A DNA stretch of 11,314 nucleotides from an uncultured Haemophilus sp. (GCA_902482195.1 CABSZQ010000012.1:1-11314), one strand, 5' to 3'; positions 1 through 6,360 are shown, counted from the stretch's first letter. Numbers and translations: made by a program. Notes: a model not told the origin generated them from the sequence alone.

Positions 1-207
1 TTATTAGATAAAGCGATTGGCTTAACCAATAAAGATGAGCGTGCGGCGCTTTATAAACAAGCACAAGTGATTTTCCATGAGCAAGCGCCATGGATTCCGG
101 TTGCACACTCAGTTGGTTTCGCACCACTTAGCCCTCGCGTAAAAGGTTACGTACAAAGCCCATTCGGCTATGATGCGTTTTATGGCGTGAGTGTTGATGG
201 TAAATAA
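1..207 (+). CDS. dppA: DppA/HbpA-type periplasmic peptide/heme-binding protein, C-terminal fragment
   Basis: The first 68 codons, open from the left edge of the window to a TAA stop, are the C-terminus of a family 5 ABC substrate-binding protein. The block APWIPVAHS, followed by the VKGYV segment and a short tail ending VSVDGK, matches the end of E. coli DppA (dipeptide-binding protein) and of Haemophilus HbpA, its heme-binding relative. Such proteins sit in the periplasm and hand peptides, or heme in Haemophilus, to the DppBCDF inner-membrane transporter. The signal peptide and most of both lobes lie upstream of the window, so ligand and lipoprotein status cannot be judged. A strong terminator follows the stop by 15 bases, so this gene ends its transcription unit. 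The family is likely; the choice between dppA and hbpA is open. Confidence 0.7.
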   Translation, partial: LLDKAIGLTNKDERAALYKQAQVIFHEQAPWIPVAHSVGFAPLSPRVKGYVQSPFGYDAFYGVSVDGK

Positions 208-222
208 TTAACGGACTATACT
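194..222 (+). promoter_or_regulatory. Predicted pdxH promoter overlapping the end of the upstream gene
   Basis: A -35-like TTGATG (194-199) and a -10-like TATACT (217-222) are separated by exactly 17 bases. The start of transcription would fall near 229, inside the left arm of the upstream gene's terminator hairpin, so a transcript begun here would lack most of that arm. This is a by-eye prediction. Confidence 0.4.
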
Positions 223-250
223 AGCCCTTGCAACTGCAAGGGCTTTTTGT
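223..250 (+). terminator. Rho-independent terminator of the dppA-like gene
   Basis: Arms AGCCCTTGC (223-231) and GCAAGGGCT (236-244) pair perfectly over nine base pairs with a four-base loop. They are followed by a T-rich run (244-250). It lies 15 bases after the stop codon at 207. Confidence 0.88.
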
Positions 251-273
251 TTTCAAGCAAAAGGAGAAAGAAA

Positions 274-906
274 ATGGACTTACATGATATTCGTGAGGAT
301 TATTGCAAACAGGCGCTTTCTCAGCATGATTGCGATCCCAATCCGATAAAACAATTTGAAAAATGGCTCAATGAAGCAATTACAGCCAAAGTCAATGAGC
401 CGACAGGTGTTAATGTCGCGACAGTCAATGAAGATGGCCGTCCAACAAGTCGAATGGTGCTGTTGAAAGAAGTGAACGAACAAGGCTTTGTCTTTTTCAC
501 AAATTATCACAGCCGAAAAGGTCGCGCCATAGAACATAATCCTTTCATCGCCCTGACATTCTTTTGGCCAGAATTAGAACGTTCTGTACGTATTGAAGGT
601 AAAGCCGAAAAAATCTCGCCTGAACAATCAGATGAATATTTTGCGACTCGTCCTTACACTAGTCGAATCGGCGCTTGGGCCAGTGAGCAAAGTGCGGTCA
701 TTTCTAGCCACAAATCTTTATTAGCGAAAGCCGCATTGATTGCAGCAAAGCACCCATTAAATGTGCCTCGCCCACCACATTGGGGCGGTTATCTTGTGAT
801 TCCTGATCGTATCGAATTCTGGCAAGGTCGTCCAAGCCGCTTACATGACAGAATTTGTTATTTATACAATGATGGAAAATGGGAAATAGAGCGGTTATCG
901 CCGTAA
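274..906 (+). CDS. pdxH: Pyridoxamine/pyridoxine 5'-phosphate oxidase
   Basis: PdxH is a cytoplasmic FMN enzyme that oxidises pyridoxine or pyridoxamine 5'-phosphate to pyridoxal 5'-phosphate, the last step of vitamin B6 synthesis and salvage. The 210-residue product has the N-terminal FMN-binding split-barrel with [10 protein letters not shown] (residues 56-65) and the [10 protein letters not shown] segment (74-83). The family signature [14 protein letters not shown] is at 180-193; its R189 and H191 correspond to the substrate-contacting Arg/His pair of E. coli PdxH. It ends in the usual IERLSP. Length is near the E. coli 218 residues. I chose ATG 274 because AAGGAG (261-266) lies seven bases before it; an in-frame TTG at 247 has no ribosome binding site and falls in the upstream terminator. 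The gene appears monocistronic and converges on the FRG gene. One uptake signal lies inside it (690-698). Confidence 0.96.
   Translation: MDLHDIREDYCKQALSQHDCDPNPIKQFEKWLNEAITAKVNEPTGVNVATVNEDGRPTSRMVLLKEVNEQGFVFFTNYHSRKGRAIEHNPFIALTFFWPELERSVRIEGKAEKISPEQSDEYFATRPYTSRIGAWASEQSAVISSHKSLLAKAALIAAKHPLNVPRPPHWGGYLVIPDRIEFWQGRPSRLHDRICYLYNDGKWEIERLSP
690..698 (+). repeat. DNA uptake signal sequence inside pdxH
   Basis: Exact AAGTGCGGT core of the Haemophilus-type uptake signal, forward orientation, within coding sequence. Confidence 0.9.
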
Positions 907-926
907 ACAACAAACACTCTAAAAAA

Positions 927-953
927 CAACCGCACTCTTTGTAAGAGCGGTTG
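927..953. terminator. Bidirectional terminator between pdxH and the FRG gene
   Basis: CAACCGC (927-933) plus TCTT (936-939) pairs with AAGAGCGGTTG (943-953), leaving a two-base AC bulge and a three-base loop. The left arm contains ACCGCACTC, one base away from an inverted uptake signal. An A-run (921-926) on the left supplies a U tract for the minus-strand transcript. It lies between the two convergent stop codons and can serve both genes. Confidence 0.7.
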
Positions 954-957
954 GATA

Positions 958-1965
958 TTAAAGATATTTAGATACCAATTCTATAGCTTGCTTTTCTAAT
1001 TCTGGAAACAATATTTGAGTACTAACTCCGAATAATTCAAGTTCTTTTAGAATATTTTGTTTATTTCTTACTATAAATTTTTGTTTTTTTGTTTTTCTGA
1101 ACCATTCTTCAGGGATTGGGGGATGAGATAATTTATCTTCATTCATTCCATATAACAAAAAACACCCTTGCTGCCTTGTAATTCTTGCATTATTTAATTT
1201 TGCTTTGACACAAAGAATTCGATTCAAATCTTCACTATTAATGATTGGTTGAAAACTTGGTTTGTCTGCTCTAATATCATGAATTAATGCTACGATTTCT
1301 TTTTGTTCATTAAAAGAATGCAAGAAGGCATTTTGACCAGCCTCAGGGAACCCAGAAGCAATTAGATTTTTATAGTCGTTTTTAGTCATATTAAATAACT
1401 TCCCGAGACCAGATTCTTCAAAATTATTAATATTTTTATCATTAAAATTACTTGCAATATATGAAAGTTCTTTTAGTTGTTTATGTATTGATGCGTTTCT
1501 TATACACTTTGTGATATTGAAATCATTAGATTGTACGCTAATTGCAGTTAATACTGATACAGTGTCGCTATCTGAATATTTAATATGTTCATTTGGAATG
1601 TCTAATATAATTAATTCACCATCTTTATGATGATGTGATTTTTCTACACAGGAAAAATATAATGCAACTAATGCATTACTAGTCAAATCAAGCAATCTTG
1701 TTTTGCAACCATAGTGTTGTAATTTAACTAATTTCTCGAAAAGAGTATCATTTGGAGAAAAATCATCTGGACAGTTTGTTAATAAGTCCTTGATGATTCT
1801 ATGTTCATTTTCTATGAGTTTTTTATTGCGAAATATACTTGGCTCGATAATCCAATTTTTATCTGCTTGACCTCTGAAGAACCTAGTCTTACCAACATCA
1901 GGGATTCCTAGTTTATTAAGTATTTTTATCAGGTCACTCACATTACTAATGATATGTTCTATCAT
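958..1965 (-). CDS. FRG domain-containing protein of unknown function, probable acquired gene
   Basis: This 335-residue protein carries the two hallmarks of the FRG domain: FFRGQADKNW near the N-terminus (residues 29-38, with the naming F-R-G at 30-32) and LQHYGCKTRLLDLTSNALVALYF (82-104), the family's QHYG-x-x-TRLLD-x-T-x-N-x-L-VALYF block. I see no signal peptide or membrane segment, so it is likely cytoplasmic. The family's biochemical role is not established; members turn up in phages, mobile elements and variable loci, so a defence or toxin-like role is possible but unproven. The start ATG is preceded by AAGGA (minus strand) at suitable spacing. Four 60-base lines I counted inside it average about 25% G+C, against about 41% for two lines in the adjacent nanY-like gene, suggesting recent transfer. 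It is bounded by hairpins at 927-953 and 2001-2044 and appears to be a single-gene unit. Confidence 0.82.
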   Translation of the reverse strand: MIEHIISNVSDLIKILNKLGIPDVGKTRFFRGQADKNWIIEPSIFRNKKLIENEHRIIKDLLTNCPDDFSPNDTLFEKLVKLQHYGCKTRLLDLTSNALVALYFSCVEKSHHHKDGELIILDIPNEHIKYSDSDTVSVLTAISVQSNDFNITKCIRNASIHKQLKELSYIASNFNDKNINNFEESGLGKLFNMTKNDYKNLIASGFPEAGQNAFLHSFNEQKEIVALIHDIRADKPSFQPIINSEDLNRILCVKAKLNNARITRQQGCFLLYGMNEDKLSHPPIPEEWFRKTKKQKFIVRNKQNILKELELFGVSTQILFPELEKQAIELVSKYL

Positions 1966-2000
1966 ATTTATCCTTTATTAAAGAACTTTTTAGTGATAAT

Positions 2001-2044
2001 AAATAAACCGCACTTTTATTGACCAGTCAAAGTGCGGTTTATTT
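2001..2044. terminator. Long paired-uptake-signal hairpin terminating the nanY operon
   Basis: AAATAAACCGCACTTT (2001-2016) and its exact complement (2029-2044) form a 16-bp perfect stem with a 12-base loop. Each arm holds a full uptake signal in opposite orientation (2007-2015 and 2030-2038). It starts 13 bases after the nanY-like stop as read on the minus strand, and the far side ends in a TTTATTT run, so it should terminate that operon. It also insulates the FRG gene. Confidence 0.9.
2002..2030 (-). promoter_or_regulatory. Possible FRG-gene promoter inside the hairpin
   Basis: On the minus strand, TTGACT (2030-2025) is followed after 17 bases by TTTATT (2007-2002), matching sigma-70 hexamers at five and four of six positions. 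The predicted start would be about 30 bases before the FRG start codon. No better candidate is seen between the hairpin and the gene, but this is an AT-rich stretch where chance matches are common. Confidence 0.3.
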
Positions 2045-2056
2045 TTACATTATTTT

Positions 2057-3163
2057 TTATTTACCGATGATTTCGGCTAAATCAACTTTGCGGTTTTCGT
2101 AACGAGAACGAGTACATGCATCGGCAGTGGCGATAGCAGCACGAGCAGCTTCACCGGTGAGTAATTTTACAAATTCCTCTGTTGGTTCCATTCCATGAAG
2201 AATATCGTTTAAATAACGCATTTCTTTTTTCATGATAGAACTTAACCAGAGCGGTGTGCGTTTACCCGGTTTACCGTATTGAATCGCACCGTCCATTTCT
2301 GTGCTGTTGTAAATACGGGTACGGTCATCATCTTCTTCTTGGGTTTCGTGAATGAGGAAATAGGTGTCTTTTCCATCCACACGAAGGGTACCTTTGGTAT
2401 TGTACATATCAAGTTTGATCGCGCCTTTTTCCCCTTGAATTAATACATAATGCTCACCCCAACGGAAAGCGGAACCCCATTCTAGAACTGCGAAGCGATT
2501 ATCATCATATTCCATGGTGACAAAAATCATATCGTCTTCATCACCAAATTTTTCGCCTTTGTGTGCAACATTGGCGGCTGCCATGGTAACGGTTTTTGGC
2601 ATGCCACCCATAATGAATTGTACGCAGTCTAATTCGTGAATATGGTGGTATAAGTGACCGCCAGATTTTTCACGGATTTTTTTCCATGAAATGGTTGGTT
2701 GTTGTTCTTCCCAGCCATTACGTGCGGTGTGGCAATAAAGCACTTTACCGATCACGCCTTGATTGATTAATTCTTTGGCGTGGTGAACACCGTTAAAGAA
2801 GTTCATCACATGGCCAGCCATGAAGGTAACGCCATTTTCTTCGCAAGCGCGGACCATGTCGTCACAGTCTTGATAGCTTAAGGCAATAGGTTTTTCACAG
2901 AAAACATGTTTTTTGTTTTTCGCCGCAAGAATGACCGGTTCTTTGTGTAAGTAGTTTGGAGTGGCAACAATCACACAATCCACCTCAGGTGAAGTGACCA
3001 ATTCTTCAAGAGATTTTGCCGCTACGCATTGTAATTCTTGAGCAATGGTTTCACCATTTTCAGGGTCATATACCATGGTAATCTGTGCATCATCAAATTC
3101 ATTCATGAAACGGGCTAAATCCGCACCAAAATAGCCAACGCCAACAACACCATATCGCATCAT
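2057..3163 (-). CDS. nanY: NanY-like Gfo/Idh/MocA oxidoreductase for 2,7-anhydro- and 2,3-dehydro-sialic acid
   Basis: The 368-residue product closely resembles E. coli NanY (YjhC) as I recall it, nearly collinear from YGVVGVGYFG onward. That enzyme uses NAD to oxidise C4 transiently, converting 2,7-anhydro-Neu5Ac or Neu5Ac2en to Neu5Ac in the cytoplasm. Visible features are the Rossmann loop GVGYFG (8-13), the ATPNYLHKEP strand (67-76), the family EKP motif (90-92, catalytic lysine K91), AGHVMNFFNG (116-125) and the active-site HHIHELD (173-179). Length fits the family. ATG 3163 is six bases from AAGGAG (3175-3170); a second ATG follows directly and cannot be excluded. The ribosome binding site overlaps the TAA of the upstream gene, only ten bases away, so translation is probably coupled. 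The gene is last in a three-gene operon divergent from a NanX-like transporter, which strengthens the call. Confidence 0.88.
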   Translation of the reverse strand: MMRYGVVGVGYFGADLARFMNEFDDAQITMVYDPENGETIAQELQCVAAKSLEELVTSPEVDCVIVATPNYLHKEPVILAAKNKKHVFCEKPIALSYQDCDDMVRACEENGVTFMAGHVMNFFNGVHHAKELINQGVIGKVLYCHTARNGWEEQQPTISWKKIREKSGGHLYHHIHELDCVQFIMGGMPKTVTMAAANVAHKGEKFGDEDDMIFVTMEYDDNRFAVLEWGSAFRWGEHYVLIQGEKGAIKLDMYNTKGTLRVDGKDTYFLIHETQEEDDDRTRIYNSTEMDGAIQYGKPGKRTPLWLSSIMKKEMRYLNDILHGMEPTEEFVKLLTGEAARAAIATADACTRSRYENRKVDLAEIIGK

Positions 3164-3173
3164 AATAAACTCC

Positions 3174-4247
3174 TTATTTTTTCACTGAGATTTGTTTTTC
3201 CGTTACCATGGATTGTTTCGCTGCTTCTGCAACTTCGATGGCTTCAGTTAAACATAGACTTAATGGGCTGGTTTTTCCTTGCGTTAAGTGCTCTACCACG
3301 CTTTGCACTTCGATTTCAGCCGCTCGGCTTAACCAAAGTTGGCAAGGTGCGTGGGTGACATTATATTGCTGTGTGCCTTTGGCACTTTCTCGTAAAGATA
3401 AATCAGCCTCAAATTCATCAAATAAATCAACGTGTTCTATTTTTCCATCTAGATAATTAAATGTGACACTTGAGGTAAAGAAATTAACTTCGATCACACC
3501 ATGTTCACCATGAATTTGAATGCCCCATTGGTGTAATCGATAAGCCGTGCCCATTTCGAGCGAACCTAACACGCCATTTTCAAAACGTAGTAACAGTTGC
3601 AACACATCACGACTATCTGGTGTATCGTGATGCGCTTGGTTAGCCGCTTGAGCAAAGACCGCCTCAATATCGCCCAATAACCAACAGAGTAAATCCAATT
3701 CGTGAATGAGGTGGAAAAGCTCACCGCCCGTAAGATTGGCATCTAATTTCCACCATTCTTTGTTTGGTAGGTTTTCAATCCAACGTTGGCGCATAGCTCG
3801 TGCAACCGTAATGTGGCCTAATTTTCCTTGTTCTAAAGCCGCTTTGACTTTCAACATGCCTGGTAACGTACGTTCTAAATGGCCTACAAAAATGAATTTG
3901 CCTTTTTCTTCGGCAAGACGGCGTAAATGTTGGCCTTGAGAAGAGCTTAAGGTAAAAGGTGTTTCAATAAAGACATGACAGCCGGCATTTAAAGCTAAAA
4001 TAGCCGGGGAATAATGAGCATAGTTTGGTGTGGCAATAACCACTAAATCAGGTTTGGTTTCAGCCAACATTTCTTCCACACTAAAAAAGGCTTGGCTGTC
4101 GTATTGGTCTGCGAGTTTTTGTGCAAGAGAAGGATTGATATCGGTCACTGCAATTAAGTTTGCTTGGGCTTTGTCAAATGCAGAAGCCAACTGAACGCCA
4201 AAAAAGCCGCAGCCGATTAAGGCGATGTTTAATCCATTAGTTTGCAT
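3174..4247 (-). CDS. Second Gfo/Idh/MocA oxidoreductase, NanY paralogue with altered EKP motif
   Basis: This 357-residue protein has the same two-domain plan as its downstream neighbour: Rossmann loop GCGFFG (12-17), ATPNYAHYSP (72-81), GHLERT (122-127) and HLIHELD (179-185). The family EKP motif reads ETP (95-97), so the lysine that normally acts in catalysis and nicotinamide contact is threonine at 96. One histidine of the neighbour's HH pair is leucine (180), while the H-x-x-H-E-L-D frame is kept. It may act on a different anhydro-sugar, catalyse only part of the reaction, or have a binding or regulatory role; the sequence does not decide. Of two adjacent ATGs, 4247 lies five bases from AAGGAGG (4259-4253), against two bases for 4250. 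It overlaps the regulator's end by 11 bases, indicating coupling. A longer in-frame start at 4325 lacks such a site. Confidence 0.85.
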   Translation of the reverse strand: MQTNGLNIALIGCGFFGVQLASAFDKAQANLIAVTDINPSLAQKLADQYDSQAFFSVEEMLAETKPDLVVIATPNYAHYSPAILALNAGCHVFIETPFTLSSSQGQHLRRLAEEKGKFIFVGHLERTLPGMLKVKAALEQGKLGHITVARAMRQRWIENLPNKEWWKLDANLTGGELFHLIHELDLLCWLLGDIEAVFAQAANQAHHDTPDSRDVLQLLLRFENGVLGSLEMGTAYRLHQWGIQIHGEHGVIEVNFFTSSVTFNYLDGKIEHVDLFDEFEADLSLRESAKGTQQYNVTHAPCQLWLSRAAEIEVQSVVEHLTQGKTSPLSLCLTEAIEVAEAAKQSMVTEKQISVKK

Positions 4248-4959
4248 CATGCCCTCCTTGTTGTAAGCGTTGGCGAATACTTTGGAAATATTGCAAGATC
4301 GCACGTTGCATGCGCACCAAATCATGCGCTTCTACCGCATCAATTAATTCACGGTGTTGCATGGCTAATTTTTCAGGAGAAAGTATTGGTGGCGGTAAGC
4401 CTTTTTCTACTTGTTGATAAATTTGCCAAAACGCATCTAAATACTGAATCAGTAACGGGTTATTTAATGGTTCATAAAGTTTTAAATGAATGTGGTATTC
4501 ATCTTTAGGGGAAAATTTTTGTTCTCGTGCATTTTTCTCCATATTTGCTACTGATTTTTGCAAAAGTGCGGTCTGTTCTTGGCTAATTTTTCCTAAAACC
4601 ATCGGGGCAAAACCGTATTCCAAAATTTCCCGAATATCCAAAATATTAATCAGCTGATTATGATCATTATGCAAATTCAGTTGGGTGTGAAAGCTTAATC
4701 CGCGAATCATTGGCACAAGAGAGGATTCACTCACAAAGGTACCAACACCATGGCGAATGTCTAAAATATGTAGCGCCTCTAAAGATTTAATGGCTTCACG
4801 TAAACTGGAACGGCTCACACCAAGCTGTTCAATCAGCTCATTTTCTGTTGGCATCAAATCGCCAGATTTAAGATTTTGTTTGATGATGAGCGATTTGATT
4901 TTATCCTGCAAAACGAGACTTGCTTCTTTTTTACTTGTTTTTTTCATTTCTGTTCTCAT
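4237..4959 (-). CDS. FadR/FCD-type GntR family transcriptional regulator of the nanX/nanY locus
   Basis: A 240-residue regulator. Residues about 15-77 form the GntR winged helix-turn-helix, with MPTENELIEQLGVSRSSLREA (36-56) as recognition region and the wing at IRHGVGTFV (68-76). The remainder is an all-helical FCD effector domain containing HIHLKLYEPLNNPLL and a later QHRELIDAV helix, which supply metal or ligand-binding histidines in this subfamily. FCD regulators usually respond to small acids or sugar acids, so a sialic acid derivative is a reasonable inferred ligand. It is first in the operon and divergent from the transporter, the classic position of a local repressor. It does not look like E. 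coli NanR in its N-terminal arm. The start is uncertain: ATG 4959 has no clear ribosome binding site, whereas ATG 4947 (236 residues) has GAG seven bases upstream. An uptake signal lies within. Confidence 0.85.
   Translation of the reverse strand: MRTEMKKTSKKEASLVLQDKIKSLIIKQNLKSGDLMPTENELIEQLGVSRSSLREAIKSLEALHILDIRHGVGTFVSESSLVPMIRGLSFHTQLNLHNDHNQLINILDIREILEYGFAPMVLGKISQEQTALLQKSVANMEKNAREQKFSPKDEYHIHLKLYEPLNNPLLIQYLDAFWQIYQQVEKGLPPPILSPEKLAMQHRELIDAVEAHDLVRMQRAILQYFQSIRQRLQQGGHDAN
4564..4572 (+). repeat. DNA uptake signal sequence inside the GntR regulator
   Basis: Exact AAGTGCGGT core on the plus strand within a minus-strand gene, in the C-terminal domain coding region. Confidence 0.9.
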
Positions 4960-4981
4960 TTTCTAATCTATTTTCTGAATT

Positions 4982-4997
4982 TGTGATCCAGCTCTCA
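4982..4997 (+). promoter_or_regulatory. Possible CRP site upstream of the nanX promoter
   Basis: TGTGA, six bases, then TCTCA: nine of ten positions of the CRP consensus TGTGA-N6-TCACA. The first half extends to TGTGATC, as in a second candidate at 5075. Its centre is roughly 53 bases before the predicted nanX transcription start, which is not a standard activating position, so its role is unclear. Confidence 0.3.
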
Positions 4998-5007
4998 TTC
5001 TCTCTAA

Positions 5008-5036
5008 TTGACATAAGACATCATACGTCTTATCTT
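5008..5036 (+). promoter_or_regulatory. Predicted nanX promoter
   Basis: A perfect -35 TTGACA (5008-5013), a 17-base spacer and a -10-like TATCTT (5031-5036). Transcription would start near 5043, giving a leader of about 78 bases before ATG 5121. The spacer is occupied by the inverted repeat described separately. Confidence 0.6.
5013..5033. promoter_or_regulatory. Predicted operator for the divergent GntR regulator
   Basis: Inverted repeat ATAAGAC (5013-5019) / GTCTTAT (5027-5033), seven perfect pairs around a seven-base spacer. It fills the space between the -35 and -10 boxes of the nanX promoter and also covers the predicted -10 of the regulator's own promoter. A dimeric repressor bound here would block both directions. 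Site size suits a GntR/FCD dimer, though it is not the canonical TNGTNNNACNA type. Confidence 0.55.
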
Positions 5037-5047
5037 TATTTATGCAA
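5020..5047 (-). promoter_or_regulatory. Possible promoter of the regulator operon
   Basis: On the minus strand, TTGCAT (5047-5042), a 16-base spacer and TATGAT (5025-5020), the latter five of six matches to the -10 consensus. It overlaps the nanX promoter and the inverted repeat, consistent with autoregulation. The weak -35 suggests low or activator-assisted expression. Confidence 0.35.
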
Positions 5048-5074
5048 GCAGAAATTAGCAGTGATTTTAAATTC

Positions 5075-5090
5075 TGTGATCTATACCACA
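5075..5090. promoter_or_regulatory. Possible CRP site between the predicted nanX start and its start codon
   Basis: TGTGA, six bases, then CCACA: nine of ten CRP consensus positions, flanked by AAATTC and AAAATTC. For nanX it lies downstream of the predicted transcription start. For the minus-strand regulator operon it would sit about 70 bases upstream of the start, a position where CRP can activate. A single GGTATA (E. coli NanR-like half element) lies within it on the minus strand. Confidence 0.35.
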
Positions 5091-5120
5091 AAATTCTCAA
5101 ATACAAGGAAGGAGGTTGTT

Positions 5121-6347
5121 ATGGCAACATCATTACCATGGTATAAAGAAGTCAGTCCTACGCAAAAAAAAGCGTTATTTGCGGCTTGGTTAGGTTATGT
5201 TTTTGATGGCTTCGATTATATGCTTATCACTTACGTGCTTTTGGATATTCAAAAAGAATTCGCCATGAGCACAACGGAAACATCCACATTATTACTTGCA
5301 GCTTTCGTCGCACGTCCATTAGGTGGAGCGATTTTTGGTAGCTTTGCCGATAAATATGGTCGTCGTTTAGCAATGATTGTTTCCATTGTTACGTATTCCG
5401 TCGGCACATTCTTGTGCGGTTTATCCACCAGTTATATTTGGCTTTTCATCTTCCGTATGATTATCGGTATGGGGATGGCGGGTGAATATGCGTGTTCTTC
5501 CTCTTATGCCATTGAAAGCTGGCCACAACATTTACGTACAAAAGCCAGTGCATTCTTAGTGAGTGGCTTCTCCATTGGTAATATTCTTGCTTCTCAAGTG
5601 ATTCCTTGGGTATCTCAAACTTATGGTTGGCGTATGGCTTTCTTCATTGGTTTAGCACCAGTCGCTTTAGTGCTCTACGTTCGTCGCCATGCACCTGAAA
5701 GTGAAGAATGGGCGCAAGCAAAAGCGGCGGGTAAAGTGAATAAAGTTCCACTTACTGACCTATTTACTAAAAAACAATTACCAATTACCTTAATTATTTT
5801 CTTAGTTTGTTATTCAATTTTCTCCGTAAACTGGCCGGTAGTGGGCTTGCTTCCACTTTACCTCAAAGAAAACGGTTACGCTGAAAATGTGAAATCACTG
5901 ATGTTCTGGGCAGGCTTTGGTATCCTCATCGGTACCTTAATTGCAGGCTTTATCGGGGACAAATTGGGTGAGAAGAAAACCTTTGTATATAGCTTATTGT
6001 TATCACTTTTCTTCCTCTTCCCAGTATTCTATTTGCCAGAAAATAATGTATTAGCGCTTGGTGCGTTGCTCTTCTTCTTACTTGCAACTAACTTAGGGAT
6101 TGCCGGTTTAGTACCAAAATATATGGCGACTTTCTTCCCGGCTGAAATGCGAAGCACAGGTATTGGTTTCATCTATAACTTCGCCGCGATTGGTGGAGGG
6201 GTGTCTCCAGTGATTGCCGCCGCACTTAGCGAAAGAGTCGGACTTGGTTCAGCCCTTGTGTATGTGACCTTATTCTGGACAATTGTCCTTGTTGCTCTCG
6301 TTGGATTAAGATTGCCAGAACGTATTCAAGCACGTGTGCAACGATAA
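5121..6347 (+). CDS. nanX: NanX-like MFS transporter for dehydrated sialic acids
   Basis: A 408-residue inner-membrane protein of the sialate:H+ symporter branch of the major facilitator superfamily, with about 12 predicted membrane helices. It closely resembles E. coli NanX (YjhB) as I recall it: WYKEVSPTQKKALF (7-20), WLGYVFDGFDY (23-33), FADKYGRR (75-82, the MFS loop 2-3 motif), GMGMAGEY (116-123), IESWP (131-135) and KASAFLVSGFSIGNI (141-155). NanX brings 2,7-anhydro-Neu5Ac and related dehydrated sialic acids into the cytoplasm for NanY. NanT, the Neu5Ac carrier, is the next closest relative and a possible alternative function. ATG 5121 is five bases from AAGGAGG (5109-5115); upstream in-frame codons lack a binding site and cross the promoter region. 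The gene is divergent from the regulator-nanY operon and ends at a hairpin, so it is probably transcribed alone. Confidence 0.88.
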   Translation: MATSLPWYKEVSPTQKKALFAAWLGYVFDGFDYMLITYVLLDIQKEFAMSTTETSTLLLAAFVARPLGGAIFGSFADKYGRRLAMIVSIVTYSVGTFLCGLSTSYIWLFIFRMIIGMGMAGEYACSSSYAIESWPQHLRTKASAFLVSGFSIGNILASQVIPWVSQTYGWRMAFFIGLAPVALVLYVRRHAPESEEWAQAKAAGKVNKVPLTDLFTKKQLPITLIIFLVCYSIFSVNWPVVGLLPLYLKENGYAENVKSLMFWAGFGILIGTLIAGFIGDKLGEKKTFVYSLLLSLFFLFPVFYLPENNVLALGALLFFLLATNLGIAGLVPKYMATFFPAEMRSTGIGFIYNFAAIGGGVSPVIAAALSERVGLGSALVYVTLFWTIVLVALVGLRLPERIQARVQR

Positions 6348-6360
6348 AAAACGAAAGCAA

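Noticed and set aside
247..273. TTG start giving pdxH nine extra residues
   Set aside because: It lies in the tail of the upstream terminator without a ribosome binding site; ATG 274 has AAGGAG at seven bases and fits the family.
4251..4325. Longer start for the NanY paralogue inside the regulator gene
   Set aside because: The extra 26 residues (counting the second ATG) show no family similarity and lack a ribosome binding site, whereas the ATG pair at 4247-4250 follows AAGGAGG.
5082..5087. GGTATA on the minus strand as an E. coli-type NanR operator
   Set aside because: E. coli NanR binds two or three tandem copies; only one is present and the local regulator is of a different type. It is mentioned only as a note.
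4920..5120. In-frame N-terminal extension of the NanX-like transporter into the divergent region
   Set aside because: It would cross the predicted promoter and operator and overlap the regulator start; ATG 5121 has a strong AAGGAGG and gives an N-terminus like E. coli NanX.
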